From Polytrichum commune (taxonomy: Eukaryota; Streptophyta; Polytrichopsida; Polytrichales; Polytrichaceae), in assembly GCA_950295325.1 (NCBI GenBank), contig OX485803.1, positions 17,048,001 to 17,112,000 of the forward strand: DNA of 64,000 nucleotides, given 5' to 3'. Under the pieces are notes generated by a model that had not been told where the DNA came from, ran no database searches, and saw nothing but the letters and a program-made list of their open reading frames with translations. Positions 26,645 to 38,628 of this stretch are shown here, one piece after another; within the stretch, counting starts at the first letter, position 1; the number at the start of each line of letters is the position of its first letter. Position numbers and translations under genes: made by a program.

Positions 26645-27870
26645 ATGAATTTCCCTCTCGACTTGGAGGTTTCCTCGCGCCGCCCCTCGTTTCCCCGCCC
26701 TTTCGCGGCCATCGCCGATTTCCATTTCCAAATCACCGTTGGCGCCAAACCCATCGCAGCATTGTCCTCTGGAGCGCGAAGCTGCGAACCTCTCATTCAG
26801 TGGCATCGAAGGAACAAACGGTGTGAAGGAGAAGAAGAAGAAGGCGAGGTAAGCTGCATCCTAACTCTCCTCTCCTTCTTTGGCAGGGGGGTGTGGATGT
26901 TCAAGCGGTGTCAGAGTTTAAGGTTCTCGAACGAGAATGAGTCTGTTCTCACACGAGTTTTGGCTGCAGGGATACAAGTGTTCTATTGTAGGTTTATTTC
27001 CACAGAACAGGTTGAGTGCGACCCGAACAAAGAAACAGATTCGGATGTGAGGCAAGGTACGCATTTTAAACTCTCTTATTTTACTTTGGCAGGGTGTAGG
27101 GGCGGGGGATATGTGGTTGTTTCGGTGGCAGGGATTAAGATTTTGCAACGGGAATGTGTATTCACACGAGTTTTGGCTGCAGAGATTCAAGTGCACTGTC
27201 AATCTGAAATTTGACTCGATGGCTCTTGCTGGCGGTTTGCCATCTCTTATAAGACCAAGTTGAAGTATTTCCACATGCAGGTTGAGAGAGTTAGAGTCTT
27301 ATCTCGGTCTTAAGTCTTGACAATACTCTTACGCCTTTACCTTAATTCTCCTTAAACACCTCTCTTACACTCCCAAGGACTCTTAAGCATAACCACAGTG
27401 CTATTGCCAGTAAGCTTGGCTTACTAGAGCATCCCCCTGCGAGAAAGTTCATTTCCCGTAAGCAGTTCATCTGTCCGAAGTAGAATGTCCCCAGAGCTAT
27501 CCTCAGAAGAAAACAGAGAGAAGGCTACTGTTACTGCAAGAAAATTCATATGACAATCGGAAACAACATTCACTCTACTGTGCAAATTATTAGTATGTAG
27601 AACTTGAAGTAGAGCAACTCCTTGAAGAATCTTGCTATAAAGTGGTCCTCACCTTTGCCTATATTCGCACCATCACATTGAGTATCAGTTGAATGTACTC
27701 AAGGTATCCACAGACGCACAAACTTGTTATTGATGTCAATAGAAGATAAATCATATAGTAATTAAAGTACTGAGATTACTGTTCTTCTGTACACATCTTC
27801 GGTGGGTCAGATTCCTTTGTCTCTCCCTTTATTACCTTTGGCTCAAGTAGAGAGAGCGAGAGAGAGAGAG
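26645..27870 (+). promoter_or_regulatory. Probable promoter and 5' UTR of the PHD gene, with an internal duplication
   Basis: A GC-richer stretch from 26640 ends in a GAAGAAGAAG-rich run and the donor GCGAG|GTAAGC at 26849, as expected of a plant 5' UTR exon. A (GA)n tract at 27850-27870 lies directly before the ATG. Two related blocks of about 110 bases follow the proposed donor; both contain TTTGGCAGGG and, 213 bases apart, the same 20-base stretch TCACACGAGTTTTGGCTGCA (26949-26968 and 27162-27181). Both blocks contain usable splice acceptors. An open frame at 26645-27214 runs across all this but resembles nothing I recognise and is treated as untranslated. Confidence 0.4.
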
Positions 27871-30800
27871 ATGTTTGGATCAAGTTTGTCTTCGTTCGGG
27901 GGTTTCGTGGGAAGTGAGATGGGGACAAAGACGACAGCGAAGAGAGAGAGGGATATGCTTCCCCTGTTTGAGCTTCCTCCGCGGAAGCGGTTCAAAGTGC
28001 TGGAACAGCAAAGGAAAGAGAGGGAGGAGCAGGAGGTGGAAGGAGGAACACATTTCCCGACAAAACACGGGGGAGATCTTGACCCCCACTGCTCCGACAT
28101 TACGAATGCCATTCGATTGTCACCGAAGAAATTGGTTGCTAAGGGGTTTAAGGTGTTGGAGAAGTTGAAACAGAAGCGGAGGAGGCAGGAGGAGAGCCTC
28201 GTGCGGGCTATGTTGCCGCCATTGCCTCATGCTGCTGCCAAGCACAAAGAGGCGCACAAGGTGGCGCATCAACAAGTGGGCGGAGGAGACAAAGTGAAGC
28301 CGGATGGAGGATATGGAGGCAAAAAGGAGAAGGAGAGGCACAAGGTCCGAACACATTTGAAACATGATGGTCCGGCTCTTGTCTGTACTCTTAGCAAAAG
28401 TGCGGGCATGTCTCCCAGGGATAATCTTACAACCCATAGCTCTGAGTCTGCTAGAGAGATTCCGGTTGGTAGTTCCACTGTAAGATTTAGCGAACCTGTT
28501 CTGCAGGAATGTGGTGCTGTGAAACAGAGCAGCAGCTCGAGGCATCATAACAAAGATAGGAAGGAAAAGCATAGGCTGAAAAGACCACTTTACGAATCTC
28601 GTGGGCTAGGAGTGTTGCCCGGTGCCGTGCAAATGGCGAAAGGCTTGCTGGGTGCTGTCGAGAAGAAGACGGTTGTTATGAATGTGCCTCATTGTGGGAG
28701 AGAATCTCCAGCAAGCAATGTGGAGCAGCAAAGATATTCGCCAAGTGAGAGAATCTGCAAGTCGTTGTTGAGGAGTGAGAGCATGGACATGGAGGCAACT
28801 GAGCTGGAGATGGCTGAAGTTCTGAAGTCAATCTCTGAAAACCCGGTGTTGCTTACATCTAAGTCATCCATTACTTCAATTGTTGAAACGCCCAATGAGA
28901 CATTGTCACATGCCTGTGCAGTCGAGGACGGGCAGGTGGAGGAGGATTCTGAAGCGAGACCTCTGAATGAAACACAGATGACACAAAATCTTGAACACTT
29001 CGATGCTTCACCATCCCTCCAAACACTTGAGGAAGAAGCAGAACATGAGGCAACCCTCCCTATGGATATAGATACTGTGGCTGCCACTGCTAGTGTTGTG
29101 GCATCAACTGACCCAATGATAGCTGAGACTGTTGATCAATTATGGGTTGCCGCTGAACATTCCTCAAAGAAAGAAATGCAAGTTGAGGATGACCAGAGAC
29201 TTAATTTCTTGTGTACACAAGAAGCCTGTTCAAACTTCGAACTGAAAAGTCCATCATATCCTTTGCCCAGTGATGATGGCTTGAATGTTCAGATCATAGA
29301 GCTGTGTAATGGGAGCAAGTTTCCTCAGACCGAGTCTGCCACAATTTTACAGCAGGTGCAGGAATCTCAAGAAGTCTCACTAAATCTTGAAACTGAGGAT
29401 GTCAAGGATGATTCTGGGATGGGGGAGCTAACCCAGGAGCAACTAGTGTCTTGCACCTCTTCATTACTATGTCCAGAGGTGGTGGTATTGCCCATGGATG
29501 TATCAGACATACATGTTCTTGCGGAGGAAGCAACCATGTCATCTGCTCTGAATAATTCTGGATTAATAGCTCCTTCTGTAGAGGAGAGCACATGTACTCC
29601 GTTGGATACCAATGCTGTGAGTACTCAGGAGAAGCTTGGCGATGATGGTGGTTTTGAGGAGCAGCAGCAGGCAGTCAACAATGTCCTTATTGCTGAGAGT
29701 GCAGCTGTTTCCAATCCAGCTGACATGGTATTAGAGGAGGAGATGGAGAAAGTGGGTGCAATAAATCTGGGAGGGTTAGCTCCAGTCAAGAGAGGAGAAA
29801 GTGATGTTGTCTCTCAGGAGAAGCCACAGACCCTCTTGACAAAGCGAGAAAGACTACTTGCTGAAATAGATGAGCGTGCAGATAAGCTGTTCAAGCGTAT
29901 GTTTGACAGGGAGGGAGGCAGCGAGTGGGATGACCACGATGGTCATTTTTTACCCGATATTGGTGAGGATGAAGCAGTGGAGGTTGATGAAGATCCTGTG
30001 CAAGATATGGAGATGGAATTGGATGCTTCCTTGACCAATGCCTCTGCAGAGGAAAGTCCAAAAAACGATAATGGTGATGGTGAAGTGGCTGGTCAGGATG
30101 CCAACACTATGGAGTCAGCAAGTCCCGATGTGAGTACTTTTTTAGGAGATCAAAGTCTCCCGCTTATAGTGATGACAAACAAATCATCAACAATGTCTGA
30201 TGGGGGACCAGACATGTTACAGGGAGGACCGGATGTAATCTGCCAAGACTGCTCTCAAGTTCAGGTGGAAAGAATGATACTCAAGAATGATACTTCTGCT
30301 TCATCCTTGAGACTCAAGAATGATAAAATCGAAGGACCCGGGAATCTTATCTGCAAATCGTCAAAAGAAGATAGCAACTGGGATGAGGACCTAGATGATG
30401 GAGTACCTGATTTCATGTTTGGCAAGCGCAGTGGGATAACCCAACGTATCAAAGCGCCTGGCCGGCATTTTCAGGTCTCGAATGTTGAGCCTGAGAGCGT
30501 CACTGATGATGAGGATGATGGTTGTGATGTCTGTCAAAGTTCTGATGCTGAGCCAGCAGATCCTATAGTGTATTGTGATGGCTGTGATGTTGCGGTGCAT
30601 GCAAATTGTTATGGAAATCCGCTACGCATTGGAGTTCCAGAAGGGGATTGGTTTTGTGCACAATGTCAGAGTGGCAATCCTGAATCCCGGACTTGCTGTT
30701 TGTGTCCCATGACTGAGGGAGCCATGAAGCAGACAATTGATGGAAAGTGGGCCCACATATCGTGTGCTGTTTTTGTACCTGAGGTTAGACCCAGTTTTTT

Positions 30801-31726
30801 GTGGCATACTTATTTCTTCTTTGCTGCTACTGCCCTTCATAACATAGATAGTATTGATAAATGCTTAAATTTTTCAATGCAAAATCTGCAAGCAAGGCTC
30901 ACAGGTTGATGTATTTGGCATTGGGGAAAATTAGCAAATTCTTAAAAGGGCATTTCAGATGATTGTCCTTCTGACATTAAAAACTAGGATCATCACACTA
31001 GGTCTGGCACATTATCTCTCCTTGTGATTCCTCTTAAAACTTTACATGCTAACCACTTTGGATGTGAGTAACTCACAACCCAGATGTGAGTTTGGGGCAG
31101 CATCTGATGCCAGCCTTGAAGTTGTTACCCAGCTTGGAAGACATGCTCAATTTCACTTACAAGGCCATTGGTTTTCCAGGTATTTTTTCGCTCAGCTGTT
31201 GGAAGGGAGCCAATTGATACCTCACATGTCCCCCACAGACGATGGGTCTCAGTATGTTCTATATGCAAGTCAACTGGAGGTGCTTGTGTTGATTGCACTG
31301 AGATAGCATGTCAATCAAGCTTTCATGTATCTTGTGCACTAAAAAAGGATCTTGCTATGGAGTACCGAAATGGGCGGGGTGGTGCAATAGTCATCTCCTT
31401 CTGTGAGGCACATACTGCTCGGTGGAACCAGGTATTATACTTCAGTACCCTGGAAGAAAAGCTAATTTGAGCTAATGTGGCTTCTCATTATTACTTTGAG
31501 CATGATGCTCTTGAGTGTGAATTCAATAATGTTCATGGGCACTTGAATGAAAATCTTGATCATGTGACTGTCTCGGCAGCTCTTGACAATCGCATTGTCT
31601 TCTGGAGTGCAGCAACAGGAGTCCAAAGAGCGTTCCAAGTACAAGATTGTGGCCCGTGAGAAACAGGAATCCAAAGAATCCAAGGAATCTAAAGTGTCAC
31701 AGAAGTCCAAAATGCTTCGAAGCTGA
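27871..31726 (+). CDS. PHD / zinc-knuckle / extended-PHD chromatin-reader protein, 3 exons
   Basis: Exons are 27871-30783, 31180-31431 and 31613-31726, with phase-0 GT-AG introns, giving 1092 residues. The open frame extends upstream of the first ATG only through a GTG, so translation should start at ATG 27871, directly after a GA-repeat leader. Residues 1-880 are charged, low-complexity and contain basic patches (PPRKRFKVLEQQRKER) and acidic stretches. A PHD finger (about 883-933) has CDVC, YCDGCDVAVHANCYG and WFCAQC. It is followed by CCLC, KWAHISCAVFVPE and, across intron 1, VGREPID, CSICKSTGGACVDC and FHVSCAL, ending GFC-like ISFCEAHT (about 943-1049). This is the PZP module that reads histone H3 and DNA in BRPF, JADE and AF10 proteins; plants have a related PHD-finger family. 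Nuclear action is inferred. The last exon is short and Lys/Ser/Glu-rich, and other frames stay open past its stop, so the C-terminus may be truncated or mis-assembled. Confidence 0.9.
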
Positions 31727-32419
31727 GTCCATTGTGGATACTGCCACATCTGAACTGGAGTGTAAAGAATGGAAACCTCAATTCCGAGGCTTCATTTCTT
31801 GACAATCTTCAAACCAAAGCAATTGACAAGAGGAGTTTGGAAGGGAAGGTTGAGACCTTAGAGTAGTTAATTCATTGATTATTTCACATGTAATGCCAAG
31901 TTGATTAAAGTAAAATTTTGGTTCTAATTTACTGCCTTTACTGAAAGGTGTGTGGATTCTCTTAACAGAATTAGTTCACTCTATCCTTTTTTTCTTAGGT
32001 CCCTGCCACCTTGGACAAAGCCAGGTAGTGGTATCAGAATGGCTGTCATGAATTCTATGGCACTTGAGTTTGCTCCAACTGTTTCTCTTTGCAAAACGTG
32101 TCTCAACCTACAACCGTTTCATTGTTAACAATTTCAGCTACCTTGGATAGATGGCTGGGAAAACAGTGAGGATAGTCTCACCTTGAGATGGGGTTTATGG
32201 GCCACGATTACACAATGAGATGTAATTATGTGACGGTTCTGTGGAACCACTCATGGTGCTCGCAAGAGTATGCTGTTTGGTAAACAAATTTGGCCCTCAA
32301 TACTAGCAGCCAAAAAACGTCTTAGCGGCCTCATTTGTTTGTCTTGTCCTAATAGCAACCCTTGCAAACAGTGGATATCTTGAACCCTAGACAGTGAAAC
32401 ATTTTCTTGTAGCTGTTGT

Positions 32420-35400
32420 CTATGTGTTATCTAGGTTGAGTTGAAAAACATATGATTCCAATTGTCTAACAGTCTCGTCCCCACCACCCAGTCTCCTTTT
32501 CAGGATTCGTAGCGCACGGTTATAGTATTTTCGAGCTACTGGACGATTTTTCAGAGCAATGTGTACATCTCCCAAGTACTTCAATGTCTGCAATTGGCAC
32601 ACAACAGAAGCAATTATCTCAGCTGAGCAGGTGTCAAATATGCATTTCATTCTTTCCTGGCTTTTTTTGGAGTCGGATTACATACTACATTTATGCAAAT
32701 GTTAAGAGACACTGACTTTTTTGCATGTATTCTATACTAGTACATGCCTGTGGTGATCACATGATTGCTCTTTATTGTTCCACAAATGAGGAGGCTTCGG
32801 AAAGTAGTGCTCAAAATACCTCTGCGACAATCACACTGCTACCTCCATACTCTTTTCGTTGAAGTGACAGCAATTCGTCAAACATTGCCCTGGCTGACTC
32901 CACCTCATTCCCATCATATAGGGTGATGGCTTGCTGCTTCTTCACCAGCAAGAGGAGGGGTTCCTGATCTCGTGTTTCCTGTTTTTGATCACAGTACTCG
33001 ACTGCCTTTTCCAGAATGTTCATTGATTCACTATAGCTCTGTCAATCATGGTGAGCAAACTGGTCAGGAAATCCTGAAATTGTAGAACAAACATACGTGG
33101 GTTTCCATGAAGGCTGCTTGCCCACTAGATCATAGATTATAGTGGGTTGGAGGTGTTTTCAAGTAGATAAACAAAAGTACAAGCAACCAACCACATTCCG
33201 GTTGTCTACAAGAATGTGGAGGGCCGTGGTCATGGGTTGCTAGACTTCTGTGTGCCCACTAAACACTTGAAATAGCAATAGGTGGTTGGCACATACGAAC
33301 ACTACTCCACCAAATTCCATCTACATTTGTTCTTAGTCCCACCACAATCTGGTGGCGGAGCCACCTACATGGAAACTCACCCATACTGCATGGATTCACC
33401 CAATGACACAATGGTTAGGTTGAACGATTTTTTTGATGTGTGTATTCTTAATTAGATATGATGCATTATCATACGCAATTGATGGCCACTACATCTAGAG
33501 TCTTGAACCTACCTTGCTTAATTGGGTCCGTACTACAACCCATGGCAAGGGCTCCTCAATTCCACTACCTAGTTCATCTAGTTGACTCACAAACTATCAT
33601 AGCATTTAAATGTGACTACATCTGAATTAAAATCATGCGAAGGTTTGTGCTTGTCTTGATGACTGGAGCATGCCTTGATGAAAGGCTCATTGTGATTGTA
33701 TAAACTGGTGCATAACAGTGACATTGAACCTGGAATTGCAGGATGAAGTCATTTACAAACCTTGCTGACGAAAATTTCAGATAGCAACATAGGGTATGAA
33801 ATATCTTCTCAAATCCCTTTTTAGGTTCTTTTATGCTGCATCAGAAATATGCAGGGGTACATTTTATATGGTGCTTTTATAGTGATCATCCAACCTTGAT
33901 CCTATGGAGAGTTATGCCGAGCTCATAATGTAGTCGTGCCAATTCTGCCCTCTTGGGGTGCTCTGCATCCTGATGACATGCGATGCTCCTTTCATAGAGC
34001 TGTGCTGCCTCCTCATCCTTGCCTTGCTTGGTTTTAGTCTGCCCAACAAGAAGGATACTTAGTCAATTGTTGTACTGGCAATCTATCAGTTTCAGAGACA
34101 TACTAGAATGGGTAATGTGAGCTTATTAACTATTGCAACACAAGTGGCATTGCACTGGTCTACTGACCTGGACTGTTAATGAATGGCTGTACTCCTGTCA
34201 CCTAGATATGTACACAAGGGAAGTGGCATATAATAAACTCCGGGATCACCTTTGCCATCTTGCCATACATATCTGCCATCTTGGGGTCCCGTGGTGCTGA
34301 ACTCGTATGTAGCTTGTATCTATACCCAGGGGCAATCAGTTCCCATGCCTACAAGCAAGCACACATATGTGAGCTAATATATAAAACATTGGGAAATTGG
34401 ATGATGTTCTTTGCATGGGCAAATGTTGGAAAACCCAGTCACCCACCTGTCCATATTCATCTAAGGCTTTCTCGTAGTCCTCTGGTGTATTATCTACAGG
34501 GAGATGGTGGTCTGGTCTTGATGTATTTATTGCCCTCCCACGCCTTCCTTTTTTGGCAATTGCTGCCTCCATCATTAACACCCGACTGTCACCAAGGTTC
34601 ACATACAAGTCGCCAAAGCACTCGTGGATGGGGTAATTTGATATGTGCTGTCCCATGTCACACACGGCCAACAAACTTGCCCCACATCAGTTTCTTTTGC
34701 AAGGGAACACCATAAAAGTATTTGGGGGTTGTTAACTTGGGCTCACAAAGACCGTGTTTTTCTCTTGTCAAGGATAACAAGACTTCAAAACTGGCATCCT
34801 CTACGTGAGACAGCTTGCATTCTGAAACTCACTGTCAATACCTCAATTTCACATAGTGAAATGCCACATTCAAACATAAGTGGACTGCAATTAACACACG
34901 CATGAAAGCAGATATGAAGACGAATATCTAGTAGAGGAGGCTGAATGGTGTTCAAACATGCAAAGGAAAGTTGAGCTTACATCAGGGCCATGGAGGTTGT
35001 GGTTTATGCTAAGTGCCTTTTGCAAGTAGTTTATACACTTTGTATCCCCTCCTGTGCGTCACAGACCGAGGCTTGGTAAGGAAAAAAAAGCCACAGATAT
35101 GTCATGCTGACAATGTCAAACAAGGATTAAGTATTATGGCTTCATGGAGGAGCAGCTATGGCATGCTATTTAGTCATCTATACTGTTCTCAAAGCAGGGC
35201 ATGTTTCTTACGCATAGTCATGGCTCTAGCACAAGCCATAAGACAGGTGATTGTCATATCATTGTTCTCACTATTGCCAGTTTTGCGTGGATCAATACGT
35301 TCCATTGCCTTCACCCACAAATCATTTGGCATTCAGCTACCTCCCTGAATTGTGGATATGCTAATCAATTAAAAAAGACTATCCACAATCTGTTTACAGT

Positions 35401-36648
35401 AAATCAAAATGTATGGCAGGCGGTAAAAATTGGCGAATTGATTAAGCACTCACTTTTTGGGCGTGGAAGTAGGATTGGTCACCAAGGTTCTGCAAAACCA
35501 ATGTGAAGGTTGTTAAATAAACAATATTGTCTGAGGAAGAGACTCCAAACTGCCAATTTGTAATCATCTTAGATTGGATTTATCGCTTTACAAATGTTTT
35601 ATATTCAACAATTATGCTGCAGTAGGTCAGATTATTGTTGGAAGACTGCTCACAGGGTATGTACTTAATCTGGGACAACCGAAGAAAATCGAAGATATTT
35701 TATGCGATTCTCATCCTGATAATGTCCTACACATGATTTTTAAGTGTGTACTGAGGGAGAAGTTTGTTTTGGAATTTACAGTACATAATCATATCATATA
35801 AACCGTTTTGTATAAACAAGGATTACTAACAAGGGTTCTCAGCCAGTGCTTCAAGCTTACACCCATTAAGGGTTTTAACACATAAAATCCCCCTAAAAAA
35901 TACTGCTACCTAGCTACGCTCTTGTATTGCTACTCATATTAGTGAAAAACATACACTTGAAATATTGGAGGAAAGTGTGCACTAAGAGTTTACCATATCA
36001 TAGTATATGTAACTTAGTTCGAGGTGTGCATTTGCTAACAGAATCTCGCGGTCTGGCACAGATGGATCTTCGAAGCATAGCTTTGCAAGCGCCAAAGCCT
36101 GTAGATGCAGATATCCTTTCAAGATTCAGCATTCAGGTAGATCAAGGGGTTACGCCGAGTTCAACATGGAGAGTTCGACTTCACCTTTGTATGGGACCGC
36201 ACATAAACATACACAGAAATTTGCCATCTACATGAAAATCTGCAGTATGGGGAGATCAGGGCCACAAGAACTAAACATGCACACAACCATCATGATTTGC
36301 ATGGTTTCTAGAAATTAGGTCATACTGACAACCTCCAACAGAAAATCTCCACAATCCGATCGCAGGCTGGTGTTGTCTGATCCACTGAAGAGAGCTGAGC
36401 TGTGAAGCAAGGATTTCACCACAAATTCTCATTAAAGTGACTGTAACTAGGGAGTTCATTTATTGCAACAATCATGGTTCTTGATCACTTGCCTGCATTC
36501 GAAGAAACAGGGCACGGTCCATGTTACCCTGATTGTATGACTCTGTCGCCCCATCAGTCACCTGCTTCAAGCGCACGATGGGCTCCTTGAAATATCCCAT
36601 CTGGTTCTCCAACTCCTTGTCCGCAAACGTCTTGTCCTTGCTGCCCAT
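32420..36648 (-). CDS. Tetratricopeptide-repeat protein, 11 exons
   Basis: Minus-strand exons, 5' to 3', are 36648-36493, 36394-36326, 36098-35994, 35489-35454, 35308-35212, 35051-34981, 34647-34447, 34348-34250, 34038-33895, 33038-32820 and 32587-32420. They join in frame to 454 codons plus TAG. The protein starts MGSKDKTFADKELENQ and contains helical repeats such as SYNQGNMDRALFLRMQ, INYLQKALSINHNLHGPD, HECFGDLYVNLGDSRVLM, ARLHYELGITLHRI, ESMNILEKAVEYC and KYLGDVHIALKNRPVARKYY, the spacing of TPR motifs of the kinesin-light-chain type. TPRs bind partner proteins, so a scaffold role is inferred; no catalytic motif is visible. Intron 1 starts CAG|GCAAGT, a GC-AG donor; the others are GT-AG. 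The acceptor of exon 5 (35308) is the least certain, because the reading frame just upstream contains stops. The gene converges on the PHD gene with about 700 bases between stops. Confidence 0.85.
33097..33383. mobile_element. PIF/Harbinger-like MITE, family C copy 2, in intron 9 of the TPR gene
   Basis: The left end GTGGGTTTCCATGAAGGC and the right end, read backwards, GGGTGAGTTTCCATGTAGG match family C. The flanks share TAC (or ATAC). The copy is diverged and about 290 bp long. It lies inside the intron 33039-33894, where it explains most of the intron's length; the splice sites are untouched. Confidence 0.65.
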
Positions 36649-36687
36649 CTCGCACCAAAACGTGACCCACGTAACAAGCTAATTCCG

Positions 36688-36698
36688 TGTATATAATT
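36688..36698 (-). promoter_or_regulatory. Possible TATA box of the TPR gene
   Basis: On the minus strand a TATATA core (36690-36695) lies 42 bases upstream of the TPR-gene ATG. If used, the 5' UTR would be only about 10-20 bases. It may equally be a chance AT run, and a start further upstream in the GC-richer 36750-37230 region cannot be excluded. Confidence 0.25.
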
Positions 36699-37227
36699 TC
36701 GTCTGATCCGCCACAATGAAACCCTTTCTCACAACTTCACGAGCTCGCACAAACAAAATGTCCATGCATCCATCATGCGTCATCACAGCACCCATCTGAG
36801 CTTCTCCTCATCCTCCTCATCCTCCTCATCAATATCAAGCCGCCGCCGTCGTTGTTCCTTTCCTCGCGGACCCCTCGGTTGTGCAGAAGAACCGTACGTA
36901 TTTAATTGTAAGCATGCATGCATGGCATGGCACGTCGTCTTCGTCAATGTCCTCCATCCTGTTGTCAGATTGACAGGAGCTGATCCATTCAGAGGCAGGG
37001 CTTCTTCCCAGTGTGTGAAGGCTTGGGAGGCCGGTCTCATTTAACTTATTGGTTGCTGCTGCCAATGTGCAAATGTGGAGCTGGTGCCGTGATCCAGCTT
37101 TGAGCTGGCTGGCTGGCTGACCCCAACAGTTTTGGAGGCTTGCAAGCAAACAGGCAAGCAGGCAGGCAGGCAGGGAGGGAGGGAGGGAGATGACGGTTGG
37201 GGTGGGTCGCTTCACAGGCCCCTGACT

Positions 37228-38628
37228 GAGGGGTTGCCGCTCTCTTGCCCTCGCTCTGCTCTTCTCTTCTCTTCTCTTGCACGTCTCTTCCCACTGAGCG
37301 GTGGGAAAAGGAGCACTGCTATTGTGTGCACTGAGGTCTCCCCATGCTAATTTATCCACATTCCACACTATTTTGCAGATCTACTATTACAGTGACAAAA
37401 CACAATAGTTATCGTTGCAATACATGTGGATTTTGTACAAGTGAATAAGCTTCTCTAGGCTCGGAGGGGTTGTTGTTCTCTTGCCCTCGCTATGTTCTTG
37501 TCTTGTCTTGCATCCCTCTTCCCACTGAGCGGTGGGAAAAGGAGCACTGCTATTGTGTGCACTAAGGTCCCCCCTGCTAATTTATCCACATTCCACACTA
37601 TTTTGCAGATCTACTATTACAGTGACAGAACACAATCGTTGTTGTTGCAATACATGTGGTTTCTGTACAAGTGAATATTTTTTTCCAAGCTATGAGGGGT
37701 TGTTGTTCTCTTGCTCTTTCTTGTCTTGTCTTGTCGTACACACCTCTTCCCACGGAGCGGTGGAGAAAGGAGCACTGCTATTATGTGCAATTAGGTCTGC
37801 CCACACTAAATTATCCACATTCCACACTATTTTTCATATCTACTATTACAATGACAAAATACAATAGCTATTGTTGCAATACATGTGGATTTTGTACAAG
37901 TGAATAAGCTTCTCTAGGCTTTGAGGAGTTGCTACTCTCTTGCCCTTGCTATGTTCTTGTCTTGTCTTGCATCCCTCTTCCCACTGAGCAGTGGGAAAAG
38001 GAGCACTGCTAGTATGTGCAATTAGGTCTCCCCATGCTAATTTATCCACATTCCACACTATTTTGCAGATATACTATTATAACGACAAAATACAATAGTT
38101 ATTGTTGCAATACATGTGGTTTTTGTACAAGTGAATAAGCTTCTCCATGCTATGAGGGGTTGCTACTCTCTTGCCCTTTCTCTTGTTTTGTCTTGTCTTG
38201 CCCTGTCTTACACACCTCTTCCCACTAATGGGTGGGAAATGGAGCACTGCTATTATGTGCAAATAAATTGCCCTGAGTTAATTTATCCTCATTCCACATT
38301 ATGTTGTTGATATACTATTACAATGACAAAGTACAATAGTCACGTGACAATAGTCTATTGCAATACATGTGGTTTCTATACAAGTGAATAAGCTTCTCCA
38401 TGTTCTGAGGGGTTGTTGCTCTCTTGCCCTCTCTCTTGTCTTGTCTTGTCTTACACACCTCTTCCCATTGACGGGTGGGAAAAAGAGCACTGCTATTGTG
38501 TGCAAATAGGTTGCCCTATGCTAATTTATCCACATTCTACATTATTTTGTAGATACAATTACTATTAGAGTGACAAAATACAATAGTTATTGTTGCAATA
38601 CATGTGGATTCTGTACAATTGAATAAGC
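37228..38628. repeat. Six-unit tandem array, period about 228-243 bp
   Basis: The word CTTCCCACTGAGCGGTGGG, a short inverted repeat, or a close variant starts at 37287, 37518, 37746, 37977, 38218 and 38461. Each unit also has GAGGGGTTG, a TCTTGTCTTG-type pyrimidine tract, GAGCACTGCTATTGTGTGCA, CTAATTTATCCACATTC, CTATTTTGCAGAT and CAATACATGTGGATT. Units are roughly 85-95 percent alike by eye and all in one orientation. Open frames across the array on both strands repeat with it and are not supported as genes. It ends about 580 bases upstream of the TPR-gene start. Confidence 0.93.

Noticed and set aside
28120-29087. Minus-strand frames of 132-150 codons
   Set aside because: They are antisense shadows of the large first exon of the PHD gene.
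36835-38058. Minus-strand frames rich in repeated KRVATPQS and MWNVDKLAWGDL words
   Set aside because: They arise from translating the tandem array and its simple-sequence edge; no single frame persists across units.
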